From Citricoccus sp. K5 (lineage in GTDB: Bacteria > Actinomycetota > Actinomycetes > Actinomycetales > Micrococcaceae): a DNA stretch of 64,000 nt. The DNA lies in assembly GCF_902506195.1 (NCBI RefSeq), contig NZ_LR732817.1:1892985-1956984 (forward strand), given 5' to 3'. The notes beneath the pieces were generated by a model, which made no database searches, was not told the DNA's origin, and saw only the letters and a program-made list of their open reading frames with translations. Shown piece after piece: positions 41,416 to 51,708 of the stretch. The position numbers and the translations under genes are program-made. Each line of letters opens with the position of its first letter. Position 1 is the first letter of the stretch.

Positions 41416-42699
41416 TCAGCGGCTGGGGTAGTCCCGCAAGGCGTGGCCGGTGTAGACCTGGCGCGGGCGCCCGATCTTCGTGGCCGGGTCCTCGATCAGC
41501 TCACGCCACTGGGCGATCCATCCGGGCAGCCGGCCGAGCGCGAACAGCGGGGTGAACATCTTCTCCGGGAAGCCCATGGCCTTGTAGATCAGGCCGGTGT
41601 AGAAGTCGACGTTCGGGTAGAGGCGGCGCTCGATGAAGTAGTCGTCCGCTAGTGCCTTCTCCTCGAGGCGCATGGCGATGTCCAGCAGCTCGTCGTTGCC
41701 GCCGAGCTTGCCGAGGATGTCATGCGCGGTCTGCTTGACGATCTTCGCCCGCGGATCGTAGTTCTTGTAGACGCGGTGGCCGAAGCCCATGAGCTTCACC
41801 CCGTCCTCCTTGTTCTTGACCTTCTCCATGAAGTCCTCGGGCTTGACGCCGTCCGACTTGATGGAGCGCAGCATGTTCAGCACGGCCTCGTTGGCACCGC
41901 CGTGCAACGGGCCGTAGAGCGCGTTGATGCCGGCCGAGATGGAGGCGAACATGTTGGCATGCGAGGAGCCGACCAGGCGCACCGTGGAGGTCGAGCAGTT
42001 CTGCTCGTGGTCCGCGTGCAGGATGAGCAGGAGGTCCAGAGCCTTGACCATGTCCGGGTCCAGCTCGTACGGCTCGGCGGGGACACCGAAGCTCTGGCGC
42101 AGGAAGTTCTCCACCAGGTTCAGGGAGTTGTCCGGATAGAGCATCGGCTGGCCGATGGACTTCTTGAAGGCGTAGGACGCGATCACCGGCAGCTTGGCCA
42201 TCAGGCGGATGGTGGAGATGTGGACCTGTTCCTCGTCGAACGGGTCCAGGGAGTCCGCGTAGAAGGTGGACAGGGCGGACACGGCCGAGGACAGCACCGG
42301 CATGGGGTGCGCGTCCCGCGGGAATCCGTTGAAGAAGCCCTTGAGGTCCTCGTGCAGCATGGTGTGGCGGCGGATGTTCTGGTCCCACTCGCCCAGTTGG
42401 TCCCCGGTCGGCAACTCGCCGTAGATCAACAGGTAGGCGACCTCGAGGAAGGAGGAGTGCTCGGCCAGCTGATCGATCGGGTAGCCGCGGTAGCGCAGCA
42501 CGCCCTCATCACCGTCGATGTAGGTGATGGCCGACTTGGCGTTGGCCGTGTTCATGAAGCCAGGGTCATAGGTGACCTGACCGGTGTCCTTCAGCAGCGG
42601 TCCGATGTTCAGACCGTCGTTGCCGATGGTGGCCTTCTCGCGGCCCAGCTCGACGATCGTGCCGTCAACGGACAGCTGAGCTGAAGTGTTTTCGGTCAT
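41416..42699 (-). CDS. gltA: Citrate synthase
   Basis: Condenses oxaloacetate and acetyl-CoA to citrate. 427 residues from ATG 42699, with GAGGGAG 4 nt upstream. Type II hexameric-like sequence: [20 protein letters not shown] near 60. The active-site His are in [15 protein letters not shown] and [11 protein letters not shown], and [14 protein letters not shown] is followed by catalytic Asp in [12 protein letters not shown] leader of about 100-190 nt with a candidate TAGCGT -10 (42801-42796) separates it from dapC, which is transcribed in the same direction. Confidence 0.97.
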   Translation of the reverse strand: MTENTSAQLSVDGTIVELGREKATIGNDGLNIGPLLKDTGQVTYDPGFMNTANAKSAITYIDGDEGVLRYRGYPIDQLAEHSSFLEVAYLLIYGELPTGDQLGEWDQNIRRHTMLHEDLKGFFNGFPRDAHPMPVLSSAVSALSTFYADSLDPFDEEQVHISTIRLMAKLPVIASYAFKKSIGQPMLYPDNSLNLVENFLRQSFGVPAEPYELDPDMVKALDLLLILHADHEQNCSTSTVRLVGSSHANMFASISAGINALYGPLHGGANEAVLNMLRSIKSDGVKPEDFMEKVKNKEDGVKLMGFGHRVYKNYDPRAKIVKQTAHDILGKLGGNDELLDIAMRLEEKALADDYFIERRLYPNVDFYTGLIYKAMGFPEKMFTPLFALGRLPGWIAQWRELIEDPATKIGRPRQVYTGHALRDYPSR

Positions 42700-42887
42700 G
42701 GGTGCTCCCTCATGAGTTGTTCAGTGTGCGAACCACCGGAAACCATCCGCCTGGGACGGCGACCATGTGAAGCGGGGGTGGTCCAATCCACGTCAACGCT
42801 ACCAAGACGGGGGCCCGGACAAGGAATCGGTGACGATTGTGGCCCCTGGCGGTCCCGCGAAAGCGACCAACGGCCGGGGGCCGCAGG

Positions 42888-44141
42888 TCAGCGCCAGGAG
42901 CGCAGCCGTTCAGCTGCCTGCGCCACCGCGTCGTCAGTGGCGGTCAGCGCCACTCGCACGTAGCCGTTGCCGGCCGCGCCGTAGAAGGTGCCGGGACCGA
43001 CCAGGATGCCCAACTCGGCGAGCTCCCCGACCAGATCCCAGCTGTCCTGCTCGGTGGGAGCCGCAGCCACGGCGTCGGCCCCTGGCCCGGTGGCGTTTCC
43101 CGCGTCCGGGGCCCGCCGGCCGTCCCGGGTCCACAGGTACAGGCCCGCCTCGGAGTGGTCCACCACGAGGCCTGCGGCCTCGAGCGCGTCCTTGAGCAGA
43201 GTGCGCCGGGACCGGTACCGGTCCTTCTGCTCCTGAACGTGGGAGTCGTCCCCGAGTGCTGCCGTCATGGCAGCTTGGACCGGCATCGGCACGATCATCC
43301 CGGCGTGCTTGCGGCTGTTGAGCAGGGTGGACATCAGCGCGGCATCCCCGGCCGCGAAAGCCGCACGGTAGCCGGCCACATTGGACTGCTTGGACAGCGA
43401 GTACACGCTCAGCAGGTTGGTGTGGTCGCCGTCAGACACCTCGGGCGACAGGATGCAGGGCACCCTGGCGGCGCCCCCGTCCCGCTGGTCCCCGCTCCGA
43501 TGATCCCCGCCGTCCGCGCTGCCCTCGTGGCTCGCGTCGTCGTCGTCCCAGCTGCCCCAGCCGAGCTCGGCATAGCACTCGTCGCCGGCCACCACGGCAC
43601 CCAGCCCGCGGGCCTGCGCGACGACGGCCCGCAGTTCCTCGATCGAGGCCACCTTCCCGGTGGGGTTGCCCGGGGAGTTGGTCCAGACCAGTTTGACCCG
43701 GGCGCGGGTCTCGGCATCTAGTTCATCGAGCGAGTCCGCGGCCACGGCGGTGGCGCCCACGAGCAGGGCGCCGATGTCGTAGGTAGGGTAGGCCACGGTG
43801 GGCCGGACCACCACATCGCCGGGACCCAGGCCCAGCAGGAGCGGCAGCCAGGCGATGAACTCCTTCGAGCCCACGGTGGGGATGACCGCCTGCGGGTCCA
43901 GCCCCGCGACGCCGCGACGCCGGGCGAACCAGGCGACGATGGCCTCGCGCAGCTCCACGGTGCCTTGAGTGGTCGGATAGCCGTGCGCGTTGGCGGCCGC
44001 CGCGAGGGCGTCCTGGATGAGCGCGGGTGTGCTGTCCACGGGCGTGCCGATGGACAGGTCTGCGATCCCACCGGGGTGGGCCGAGGCGGTGGCGCGGTAG
44101 GGAGCCAGGGATTCCCAGGGGTATTCGGGCAGCGTCAGCAC
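42888..44141 (-). CDS. dapC: Succinyldiaminopimelate aminotransferase (DapC)
   Basis: PLP-dependent class I aminotransferase converting N-succinyl-2-amino-6-ketopimelate to N-succinyl-LL-DAP, the step between DapD and DapE. 417 residues from GTG 44141. Seen: LSIGTPVDSTPALIQDALAA, TVGSKEFIAWLP, the NSPGNPTG substrate loop, VAGDECYAEL and the PLP lysine in VYSLSKQSNVAGYRA. A Gly/Asp/His-rich insertion (DDDASHEGSADGGDHRSGD) interrupts the region before the PLP lysine. It follows fdxA by 37 bp, an arrangement conserved in actinobacteria, so an operon is likely. Confidence 0.92.
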   Translation of the reverse strand: MLTLPEYPWESLAPYRATASAHPGGIADLSIGTPVDSTPALIQDALAAAANAHGYPTTQGTVELREAIVAWFARRRGVAGLDPQAVIPTVGSKEFIAWLPLLLGLGPGDVVVRPTVAYPTYDIGALLVGATAVAADSLDELDAETRARVKLVWTNSPGNPTGKVASIEELRAVVAQARGLGAVVAGDECYAELGWGSWDDDDASHEGSADGGDHRSGDQRDGGAARVPCILSPEVSDGDHTNLLSVYSLSKQSNVAGYRAAFAAGDAALMSTLLNSRKHAGMIVPMPVQAAMTAALGDDSHVQEQKDRYRSRRTLLKDALEAAGLVVDHSEAGLYLWTRDGRRAPDAGNATGPGADAVAAAPTEQDSWDLVGELAELGILVGPGTFYGAAGNGYVRVALTATDDAVAQAAERLRSWR

Positions 44142-44178
44142 GGTGTCAGCTCGGGTTCGGTTCGTCGGGCCGGGGCCG

Positions 44179-44511
44179 TCAGAGGCCTTCGGGCATCGGC
44201 TGCGGCGGCAGGGCGGTGATCAGCTCATGGTCCTTGGGAATCAGGCCCATCTTCGCGGCGCCGCCCGGTGATCCGAGGTCGTCGAAGAACTCGACGTTGG
44301 CCTTGTAGTAGTCGGCCCACTCGTCCGGGGTGTCATCCTCGTAGTAGATGGCCTCGACCGGGCATACGGGCTCGCAGGCGCCGCAGTCCACGCACTCGTC
44401 GGGGTGGATGTACAACATCCGCTCACCTTCGTAGATGCAGTCGACCGGGCACTCTTCGATGCATGCCTTGTCCTTGACATCCACACACGGCAGGGCAATG
44501 ACGTACGTCAC
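44179..44511 (-). CDS. fdxA: 7Fe ferredoxin
   Basis: 110 residues from GTG 44511, with GGAAGGTGG about 11 nt upstream; the open frame extends to 44559 but without homology. Cys9-x7-Cys17-x3-Cys21-Pro and Cys25 together with Cys40-x2-Cys43-x2-Cys46-x3-Cys50-Pro give the [3Fe-4S][4Fe-4S] pattern of actinobacterial FdxA. YIHPDECVDCGACEPVCPVE is diagnostic. A small acidic electron carrier. Its promoter is a TAGACT hexamer that shares bases with the stop codon of the upstream gene. Confidence 0.95.
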   Translation of the reverse strand: MTYVIALPCVDVKDKACIEECPVDCIYEGERMLYIHPDECVDCGACEPVCPVEAIYYEDDTPDEWADYYKANVEFFDDLGSPGGAAKMGLIPKDHELITALPPQPMPEGL

Positions 44512-44580
44512 GTGGAACCGTCCACCTTCCAGGGGGTCGGAATGGGGTCCGGACATCACCGGACCTGGGATTCTGGATCC

Positions 44581-44586
44581 AGTCTA
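44581..44586 (-). promoter_or_regulatory. -10 element (TAGACT) for fdxA, sharing the upstream stop codon
   Basis: TAGACT (44586-44581 on the minus strand) begins with the TAG stop of the 180-codon membrane gene. It lies about 70 nt before the fdxA GTG. Confidence 0.45.
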
Positions 44587-45126
44587 GTCCCGTGCCACCG
44601 GGTGGCGCAGAAGAGACTGGGCCAACAGCATCGTGATGATGGCCACGGCCGGGATGCCCCAGACCCAGACCGTCCCGGCGATGGCCGGACCGGGGACCAC
44701 CGCGAGGGTGTAGTCATTGGCAGCCACGGCGAAGGTGTCCAGACCGGGCCAGTTCCCCAGGACCATGGCGGTGGTGAACGCCGCGATGGCGACGACTCCC
44801 CCGGTCCAGGCCACTGAGGACCTCAAGGTCCACCAGAGCTGCGCGGAGGCCACGAGCAACAGTGCCAGCGCGGCACCCCAGGGCAGGACCCAGGCGCCCT
44901 CCTCAGTGGTGGTGCCTCCGATCCAGCTGAAGTGCAGGTGCAGCACGGTCCCGAGGATCCCGACGCCGGCCCCGATCAGGACCGCGACCAGCAGCGGCAC
45001 CCAGCCGCGTCGGCCTTCGGGGCGGGTGCCCCGCCGTTCCGGGCCCGAGCGCGGCCCGACGCCGTCCGGGGACTGCCCGGACGGCGTCGGACCCTGCTGG
45101 TGGTCCCGCAGATCAGGAGCGGGCAC
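44584..45126 (-). CDS. Four-helix membrane protein, function unknown
   Basis: 180 residues if begun at GTG 45126, which overlaps the typA stop by 14 bp. The first 40 residues are Pro/Arg/Gly-rich, and their coding DNA holds a perfect 15-bp hairpin. A start at GTG 45000 (138 residues) would avoid this and begin just before the first helix. Four membrane segments lie at about 43-63, 77-99, 107-126 and 143-170. No catalytic motif is seen. In Micrococcales a similar small membrane protein often lies between typA and fdxA; I do not know its role. Confidence 0.65.
   Translation of the reverse strand: MPAPDLRDHQQGPTPSGQSPDGVGPRSGPERRGTRPEGRRGWVPLLVAVLIGAGVGILGTVLHLHFSWIGGTTTEEGAWVLPWGAALALLLVASAQLWWTLRSSVAWTGGVVAIAAFTTAMVLGNWPGLDTFAVAANDYTLAVVPGPAIAGTVWVWGIPAVAIITMLLAQSLLRHPVARD
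45056..45090 (-). terminator. Perfect 15-bp hairpin 23 nt after typA, inside the next ORF
   Basis: Arms 45056-45070 and 45076-45090 (CCGACGCCGTCCGGG and its complement) enclose a 5-nt loop. Position after the typA stop fits a terminator or attenuator, but it also encodes residues 13-24 of the longer version of the next protein. Confidence 0.65.
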
Positions 45127-47020
45127 GGGCGCGGGCGGCCTTACTGCGCTCCCCGGCGTCCAGGATGAGCTTGCGGATGCGGATCTCCTCGGGGGTGATC
45201 TCCACGCACTCGTCCTCGCGGGCGAATTCGAGGGACTCCTCCAGGGTGAGCTTCTTCGGCGGGGTCAGGCCCTCGAAGGAGTCAGAGGAGGCCGCACGCA
45301 TGTTGGTGAGCTTCTTCTCCTTGGTGATGTTCACGTCCATGTCATCGGCGCGGGAGTTCTCGCCGACGATCATGCCCTCGTACACCTCGGCACCCGGCTG
45401 GACGAAGAACGTGCCACGCTCCTGCAGGTTGATCATGGCGAACGGCGTGGCGGTGCCGGAACGGTCCGCCATGAGGGAGCCCTTGTCCCGGTACTCGATC
45501 GGACCGGCCCAGGGCTCGAAGCCATTGGCGTAGGAGGAGGCGATGCCGGCGCCGCGGGTGTCCGTGAGGAACTGCGTGCGGAAGCCGATCAGGCCTCGGG
45601 CCGGCACGTTGAACTCCATGCGGATCCAGCCGGTGCCCTGATTCTTCATCTCGGTCATGCGGCCCTTGCGGGCGGCCATCAGCTGGGTGATCGGCCCCAT
45701 GAACTCCTCGGGGGTGTCGATGGTCATCAGCTCCATCGGCTCATGCACCTTGCCGTCGATGGTCTTGGTGACCACCTGCGGCTTGCCCACGGTCAGCTCG
45801 AAGCCCTCGCGGCGCATCTGCTCCACCAGGATGGCCAGTGCCAACTCGCCGCGGCCCTGGACCTCCCAGGCGTCGGGACGCTCGGTCGGCAGGACCTTGA
45901 GGGACACGTTGCCGATGAGCTCGGCGTCCAGACGGTCCTTGACCTGGCGCGCGGTGACCTTGGCGTTCTTGACGCGACCGGCCATCGGGGAGGTGTTGAT
46001 GCCGATGGTCATGGAGATCGCCGGATCGTCCACGGTGATCAGCGGCAGGGGCTTCGGGTTCTCGGCGTCCGTGAGGGTCTCACCGATCATGATGTCCTCG
46101 ATGCCGGCGACGGCCACGATCTCACCCGGACCAGCCGAGTCGATCGGCGCGCGGGACAGGCCCTTGGTGCCCAGCAGCTCGGTGATCTTCACGTTTTTCA
46201 GCTGGCCGTCCTGGCGGGCCCAGGCGACCTGCTGGCCCTTCTTCAGGGTGCCGTTGAAGATGCGCAGCAGGGCCAGACGGCCCAGGAACGGGGAGGCGTC
46301 CAAGTTGGTGACGTGCGCCTGCAGGACCTCGCCCTCGGTGTACGTCGGGGCCGGGATGTGCTCCATGATGGTGGCGAACAGCGGCTCCAGGTCCTCGCTG
46401 TCCGGCATCTCGCCATCACCGGGCTGGGTCAGGGAGGCCTTGCCGGCCTTGCCGGAGGCGTAGACGATCGGCAGGTTCAGCACGGAGTCCAGGTCCAGGT
46501 CCTCGACCTCGTCGGACAGGTCCGAGGCCAGGCCCAGCAGCAGGTCCATGGAATCGGAGACCACGCCGTCGATGCGGGCATCGGGACGGTCGGTCTTATT
46601 GACCACGAGGATCACGGGAAGCTTGGCGGCCAGGGCCTTGCGGAGCACGAAGCGGGTCTGCGGCAGCGGGCCCTCGGAGGCGTCCACGAGCAGTACGACG
46701 CCGTCCACCATGGACAGTCCGCGCTCGACCTCGCCACCGAAGTCGGCGTGGCCGGGGGTGTCGATGACGTTGAAGGTGACGGACTCGCCCTTCGCGGAGG
46801 GACCGGAGTAGAACACGGTGGTGTTCTTGGCGAGGATGGTGATGCCCTTCTCGCGTTCCAGTTCGCCGGAATCCATCACCCGGTCCTCCACCTCGCCGTG
46901 GCTGGAGAAGGCGCCGGCCTGGCGCAGCATCGCATCCACCAAGGTGGTCTTGCCGTGGTCCACGTGGGCCACGATGGCGACATTGCGGAGGTCGGTGCGC
47001 TGGGTGAGGGTTTCAGTCAT
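45113..47020 (-). CDS. typA: Ribosome-associated GTPase TypA/BipA
   Basis: 635 residues from ATG 47020. A translation-factor GTPase involved in 50S assembly at low temperature and in stress. G1 AHVDHGKT (18-25), G3 [15 protein letters not shown]4 NKTDRPDAR, the domain II/III region and the TypA-specific C-terminal domain with [18 protein letters not shown] (read in parts) are all present; length is normal. A TATAAT -10 lies 74 nt upstream. The last 14 bp overlap the next ORF. Confidence 0.97.
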   Translation of the reverse strand: MTETLTQRTDLRNVAIVAHVDHGKTTLVDAMLRQAGAFSSHGEVEDRVMDSGELEREKGITILAKNTTVFYSGPSAKGESVTFNVIDTPGHADFGGEVERGLSMVDGVVLLVDASEGPLPQTRFVLRKALAAKLPVILVVNKTDRPDARIDGVVSDSMDLLLGLASDLSDEVEDLDLDSVLNLPIVYASGKAGKASLTQPGDGEMPDSEDLEPLFATIMEHIPAPTYTEGEVLQAHVTNLDASPFLGRLALLRIFNGTLKKGQQVAWARQDGQLKNVKITELLGTKGLSRAPIDSAGPGEIVAVAGIEDIMIGETLTDAENPKPLPLITVDDPAISMTIGINTSPMAGRVKNAKVTARQVKDRLDAELIGNVSLKVLPTERPDAWEVQGRGELALAILVEQMRREGFELTVGKPQVVTKTIDGKVHEPMELMTIDTPEEFMGPITQLMAARKGRMTEMKNQGTGWIRMEFNVPARGLIGFRTQFLTDTRGAGIASSYANGFEPWAGPIEYRDKGSLMADRSGTATPFAMINLQERGTFFVQPGAEVYEGMIVGENSRADDMDVNITKEKKLTNMRAASSDSFEGLTPPKKLTLEESLEFAREDECVEITPEEIRIRKLILDAGERSKAARARARS

Positions 47021-47093
47021 AGGGGTGCCTGTTCATCGAGGGCGGCGGGCTGGCGGGTGCCAAGAGGTTGTTAGCCGTCAAGGGCCCCGTCCG

Positions 47094-47099
47094 ATTATA
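47094..47099 (-). promoter_or_regulatory. typA -10 element (TATAAT)
   Basis: Consensus TATAAT on the minus strand, about 74 nt before ATG 47020, in the 124-bp gap after the dpp operon. The -35 is not clear. Confidence 0.5.
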
Positions 47100-47144
47100 C
47101 GGGACCGAGCCAATCCCCTCGGACACGCCTCGGACCACCCCGCC

Positions 47145-48965
47145 TCAGTACGGGCGTTCCCCGAGGGACTCGAGCAGCTGACGACGCTCGGTGCGCTTGG
47201 TCAACTGTTCATCGGGATCCGGCACCGGAGCCGCCGAGAGCAGTCGCTTGGTGTACTCCTGCGTCGGATGGTGCAGGACCTCCTGCGTGGGCCCCTGTTC
47301 CACCTGGCGGCCGTCCTTCAGGACGAGGACCCGGTGCGCGAGCATGTCCACCACGGCCAGGTCGTGCGAGACGAAGAGGCAGGCGAACTCGTAGCGGGAC
47401 TGCAGCTCGGCGAACATGTCCAGGACCGCGGCCTGCACGGAGACATCGAGGGCGGACGTCGGCTCGTCCGCGATCAACACCTCCGGGTCCAGGGTCAGGG
47501 CCCGGGCGATGGAGATGCGCTGACGCTGGCCGCCGGAGAGTTCGTGCGGGAACCGGTTGACCACCGAGCGCGGCAGCTTCACCGCGTCCAGCAGCTCGTA
47601 GGCACGGTCCAGTCGAGTCTGACGGTTGCCGACGTTGTGGATGACCATCGGTTCGGTGATGACATCGCCGATCGGAAACCTCGGGTCCAGCGAGGCCGCC
47701 GGGTCCTGGAACACCACGCCGATCCGCTTGCGCAGGGCGCGCGCATCTTTCCCGGCAAGCCGGGTCAGGTCGCTGCCGTGGATCTTGAGCGAGCCGGACG
47801 CCACGGGCAGCAGCCCGAGGACCGACTTGGCGATGGTCGACTTGCCGGAACCGGACTCCCCCACGAGTCCGAGGATCTCCCCCGGGGCCACCGTGAAGTC
47901 GATGTCATGGACCACGCGGTTCTTCTTACCCCGGTGGTCGTACTCGATGCACAGGCCCTGCGCCTCGATCGCATAGACCGCCGTGGTCTGGGTGGAGGTC
48001 ACCGGCGACGGCTCCGCCACCTGCAGTTCAGTACCCAAGCGTGGCACGGAGCCAAGCAGCCGCTCCGTGTAGGGGTGCTGCGGGTTCTGCATGACCTGGT
48101 GGACCTCGCCGGACTCCACGAGCTCGCCGCGCAGCATCACGCAGACCCGGTCGGCCATGTCCGCCACCACGCCCATGTTGTGGGTGATGAGCAGGATGCC
48201 GGTGTTCAGCTGGTCCTTCAGCGAGCGCAGCAGTTCGAGGATCTCGGCCTGCACGGTCACGTCGAGGGCGGTGGTCGGCTCGTCCGCGATGATGACCTCG
48301 GGCGAGCAGCTGATGGCCATCGCGATGACGATACGCTGGCGCTGGCCGCCGGAGAACTGGTGCGGGTACTGCTTGAGCCGGTGCTGGGCGTCCGGGATCC
48401 CGACCATCTCCAGCAGCTCCACCGCCCGCCGGTCCGCCTCGGTGCCGTAGGCGATGCCGTGCACGTTGAGCGACTCGGTGAGCTGGTCCCCCACCGTGAG
48501 CACCGGGTTCAGCGCGGTCATGGGCTCCTGGAAGACCATGGCCGCGTGCCGGCCGCGGATCTTGCGCAGACCGTTCGCGTCCAGCTTGGTGACCTCGCGG
48601 TCCCCCAGCATGACGGTACCGGTGACGCTCGCGTTGGCCGGGAGCAGTCCCATGGCCGTTGACGAGGTCACCGACTTCCCGGAGCCGGATTCGCCGACCA
48701 GCGCCACGACCTCGCCGGGCTTGATGTCGAAGCTGACACCCTTGACGGCGTTGACGTCACCGAACTCGGTGTTGAAGGTGACGGAGACGTCCTGGAAGGA
48801 CAGGATCGGCCTGCCGTCGCGGTCGGGGTGGCGTTGCACCAGCCCCAGTGAGCCGGTTGCCGGGGACGTGCCCGACGCCGGCCGCGCACTGCCGGCGATC
48901 TGATCGCCGTGCGAGCCCTGGTGGTTCTGGTCGTTCGTGTTCCTCTTGCGTCCGAAGATGCTCAT
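47145..48965 (-). CDS. Fused dipeptide/oligopeptide ABC transporter ATPase (DppD-DppF)
   Basis: 606 residues with two complete nucleotide-binding halves. The first (about 50-310) has [16 protein letters not shown] and [10 protein letters not shown]; the second (about 345-600) has [16 protein letters not shown] and [10 protein letters not shown]. Each half ends with the peptide-transporter extension ([26 protein letters not shown]). The fusion replaces separate DppD and DppF and powers import by DppB/DppC. The ATG overlaps the dppC stop (ATGA). Last gene of the dppABC-DF operon. Confidence 0.93.
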   Translation of the reverse strand: MSIFGRKRNTNDQNHQGSHGDQIAGSARPASGTSPATGSLGLVQRHPDRDGRPILSFQDVSVTFNTEFGDVNAVKGVSFDIKPGEVVALVGESGSGKSVTSSTAMGLLPANASVTGTVMLGDREVTKLDANGLRKIRGRHAAMVFQEPMTALNPVLTVGDQLTESLNVHGIAYGTEADRRAVELLEMVGIPDAQHRLKQYPHQFSGGQRQRIVIAMAISCSPEVIIADEPTTALDVTVQAEILELLRSLKDQLNTGILLITHNMGVVADMADRVCVMLRGELVESGEVHQVMQNPQHPYTERLLGSVPRLGTELQVAEPSPVTSTQTTAVYAIEAQGLCIEYDHRGKKNRVVHDIDFTVAPGEILGLVGESGSGKSTIAKSVLGLLPVASGSLKIHGSDLTRLAGKDARALRKRIGVVFQDPAASLDPRFPIGDVITEPMVIHNVGNRQTRLDRAYELLDAVKLPRSVVNRFPHELSGGQRQRISIARALTLDPEVLIADEPTSALDVSVQAAVLDMFAELQSRYEFACLFVSHDLAVVDMLAHRVLVLKDGRQVEQGPTQEVLHHPTQEYTKRLLSAAPVPDPDEQLTKRTERRQLLESLGERPY

Positions 48966-50179
48966 GGGTTTCCAATCGTTCCCGAGCCACGGGGGTCGGA
49001 GGGTCCTTGGGTCGGGGTGTTGCCGCCGATCTGCGAGCCACCTCCGGGCACTCTGGGCCCGGCATCCATGCTCGGGCGGTCGGCGCCGGCGGTGGCGGCA
49101 GCCAGGTCCTTGGACCGGCCAGAGAAGCCCAGGAAGCCACGCTTCCTGCCGCGGGAGCCCTGACGCGGATCGAAGGCGTCCCGGAGGCCGTCACCGATGA
49201 AGTTCACGGACAGGGCGATCGCCAGGATGAACATGCCGGGCCACCAGAACAGCCATGGCCGGGTGGTGAACGCGCTCTGGTACTGGCTGATGAGCAGGCC
49301 GAGTGAGGAGTCAGGGGGACGGACGCCGAATCCGAGGAAGGACAGCGAGGTCTCCAGCAGGATGGCCGCCGCGATGGCGAACGTGGCATTGACGACGATC
49401 ACCCCGATGGTGTTGGGCAGCAGGTGCCGCAGAATCACGCGTCCGGGCTTGGCGCCCATGGCCACGGCAGCGGCCACGAATTCCTTCTCGCGCAGAGACA
49501 GGACCTCGCCGCGGACGAGGCGAGCCAGAGAGGTCCACGTGACCAGACCCAGCACCAGCGCCAGCGGGATGATCCCGCCACCGAGCCCGGAGGACATCTG
49601 GCCGAGGACGGCGGCCAGCACCAGCAGCGGGATGACGATGACCAGGTCGGTCGCCCGCATCAGCACCGAATCGATCCAGCCACGGAAGTAGCCGGCCAGG
49701 GCGCCGACCACGGAACCGATGACGGTGGAGACAATGCCCACGACGATGGCGATGATCAGCGACTGCTGGGTGCCGCGCATCACCAGTGCGAAGAAGTCGT
49801 TGCCGGTGGTGACCTGACCGAAGGGGTGTTCGCCCCAGCGGATGCCCTCTCCGCCCAGCCATTCGGGCACCACGGACAGGGTGGGGGCACCGCCGTTCAC
49901 CGTTGCGCCGGTCGCCGCATAGTCCTTGTCCCACCAGCCGGGGATGCCGGCATAGCCGATGGAGGTGAAGGCCAGGATGAAGATCAGCACCAGGAATACG
50001 GCAGAGATCATGGCGGCCTTGTGGTGGCGGAAACGCCGCCTGACCAGCTGGCCCTGGCTGAACGACTTCCCGGTCTGCTGACGCAGCTTGGCGTCTTCTA
50101 CCTCTGCCAGGTTGGCCAGGTCTACGGCCTGCTGGGAGGGTCCATTCTCATTGCGGGGGGTCCCGTTCTCGTTGCTCAT
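48962..50179 (-). CDS. Peptide ABC transporter permease (DppC-like)
   Basis: 405 residues from ATG 50179, 5 nt after the dppB stop. The N-terminal 60 residues are hydrophilic (Asn/Gln/Glu-rich, then RRRFRHHKAAMIS), followed by a first helix (about 58-78), an extracellular loop, five more helices and the EAA loop EKEFVAAAVAMGAKPGRVIL. ETSLSFLGFGVRPPDSSLG is typical of DppC/OppC. A 60-residue Ser/Gly/Pro tail at the C-terminus is unusual. Confidence 0.92.
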   Translation of the reverse strand: MSNENGTPRNENGPSQQAVDLANLAEVEDAKLRQQTGKSFSQGQLVRRRFRHHKAAMISAVFLVLIFILAFTSIGYAGIPGWWDKDYAATGATVNGGAPTLSVVPEWLGGEGIRWGEHPFGQVTTGNDFFALVMRGTQQSLIIAIVVGIVSTVIGSVVGALAGYFRGWIDSVLMRATDLVIVIPLLVLAAVLGQMSSGLGGGIIPLALVLGLVTWTSLARLVRGEVLSLREKEFVAAAVAMGAKPGRVILRHLLPNTIGVIVVNATFAIAAAILLETSLSFLGFGVRPPDSSLGLLISQYQSAFTTRPWLFWWPGMFILAIALSVNFIGDGLRDAFDPRQGSRGRKRGFLGFSGRSKDLAAATAGADRPSMDAGPRVPGGGSQIGGNTPTQGPSDPRGSGTIGNP

Positions 50180-50184
50180 GCGAC

Positions 50185-51708
50185 TCACACTCGAATCCGG
50201 GGGTCGAGGACGGCATACAGGATGTCGGCCAGCAGGTTGAAGAGCACCGCGGCGGTACCCGTGACCAGGAAGAAGGCCATGACGGGGGCGGGGTCCACCT
50301 GTTCCAAGCCCACGCGGAAGAGGTTGCCCATGCCCTGCCAGCCGAAGACCTGCTCGGTGATCACCGCACCACCGATGAGTCCGGCGAAGTCGAAGGCCAT
50401 GATCGTCGTGATCGGGATCAGGGAGTTGCGGAAGGCGTGCTTGAGGATGACCTGCCGCTCGTTCAGGCCTTTGGCGCGGGCGGTGCGGATGTAGTCCTGC
50501 TGGCTGACCTCGAGCATCGAGGCGCGTGTGTAACGCGAATAGCTGGCCAGGGAAATCAGGGTCAGCACGATCGTCGGCAGCAGGAGTTGGGTGCCCTTGT
50601 CCAGGAAGTCCTCCCAGAACGTGCCGGTGAAGTTCGGCGTCTGCGAGCCGATCGTCGCGATGGGACGTCCCACGATCTCCAGGTAGGAGGGCCACGAGCG
50701 GAAGAGGTGCTCGACGATGATCAGCCCGCCCATCACCACGGCGGTGAACACCGAGACGAGAGTGGCCGCACCCTTGGAATACCCGCCCATCAGCCGGCCA
50801 ACGAGCACGGCGAGCCCGATGGCCACGACCGAGAGCACGAAGATGATCAGCCAGTTCGGATCCCACAGCAGGTTGTAGGTGACGTAGTAGGCGACCAGGC
50901 CAAGCACGGCGGTGATCAGACCGGCGTAGAGCACACGGCGGTTCTTGAGGCCCGCCCCCAGGACGGTGGCCCCGACGGCCGCCGCCACGCCGACCAACGT
51001 GATCACGACCGGCCCGAGCTGCGGATAGCGGGCGAAGTTCAGCCAGTCCATGTAGGGCAAGGCGACACAGGTGAAGGCGAAGGCGCCGAGGAAGGTGAGC
51101 AGCCGGCGTCGGGCATTTCCGGCCAAGATGGCCTGAAGGGCGAGGCCCAGGACCAGGCCGACGGCGATGATCGTGGGCCAGCTGAACCCGGGATCAGGAC
51201 TGGCCAGCCAGTCGTTGAAGCCGATGGCCAGGTACTCCTTCAGGAGCACGGCGGCCCAGAAGACAGGGAGCGAGAAGAACAGGAAGGTCAGGAAGGTCAC
51301 CGCGTAGTCCATCCCGGAATACTGCCGGATGGCCGTCAGGATGCCGATGAGAACACCGAAGACCATGGCGATGACGGTGGCCAGCACCACGAGCCGGAGA
51401 GTCGATGAGGCTGCCAGGCCTAGCAGGTCGATGACCTCCTGGCCGGACCGGTTGGTGCCGAGGTCGCATTGGCCGATGAAGCACTGGCCGACGCCGGTCA
51501 GCCAGTCCCAATAGCGCGCATACCAGGGCTGGTCCAGGTCCATGAACATGATGCGCTGTTCGATGAGGTATTCGCGGTTGTCCGCGTTGGATTCCCGCAG
51601 GTCGGCCAGCGGGTCGCCCGAGTTGATGGTGAGCACGTACAGCAGCAGAGACGCCCCCAGCAACACCAGGAATGAGCTGCCGAAACGGCGGAGGATGAAT
51701 TTCAGCAC
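50185..51708 (-). CDS. Peptide ABC transporter permease (DppB-like) with a large membrane insertion
   Basis: 507 residues from GTG 51708; ordinary DppB is about 310-340. Normal elements flank an insertion. At the N-terminus are RRFGSSFLVLLGASLLLYVL and LRLVVLATVIAMVFGVLIG. The EAA loop DYIRTARAKGLNERQVILKH (405-424) and the end VFGWQGMGNLF lie after it. Residues about 175-340 add roughly six hydrophobic segments (near 178-196, 202-222, 233-254, 258-278, 286-305, 318-334). A permease of about 12 helices results. It forms the channel with DppC; what the extra helices do is unknown. Confidence 0.88.
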   Translation of the reverse strand: MLKFILRRFGSSFLVLLGASLLLYVLTINSGDPLADLRESNADNREYLIEQRIMFMDLDQPWYARYWDWLTGVGQCFIGQCDLGTNRSGQEVIDLLGLAASSTLRLVVLATVIAMVFGVLIGILTAIRQYSGMDYAVTFLTFLFFSLPVFWAAVLLKEYLAIGFNDWLASPDPGFSWPTIIAVGLVLGLALQAILAGNARRRLLTFLGAFAFTCVALPYMDWLNFARYPQLGPVVITLVGVAAAVGATVLGAGLKNRRVLYAGLITAVLGLVAYYVTYNLLWDPNWLIIFVLSVVAIGLAVLVGRLMGGYSKGAATLVSVFTAVVMGGLIIVEHLFRSWPSYLEIVGRPIATIGSQTPNFTGTFWEDFLDKGTQLLLPTIVLTLISLASYSRYTRASMLEVSQQDYIRTARAKGLNERQVILKHAFRNSLIPITTIMAFDFAGLIGGAVITEQVFGWQGMGNLFRVGLEQVDPAPVMAFFLVTGTAAVLFNLLADILYAVLDPRIRV

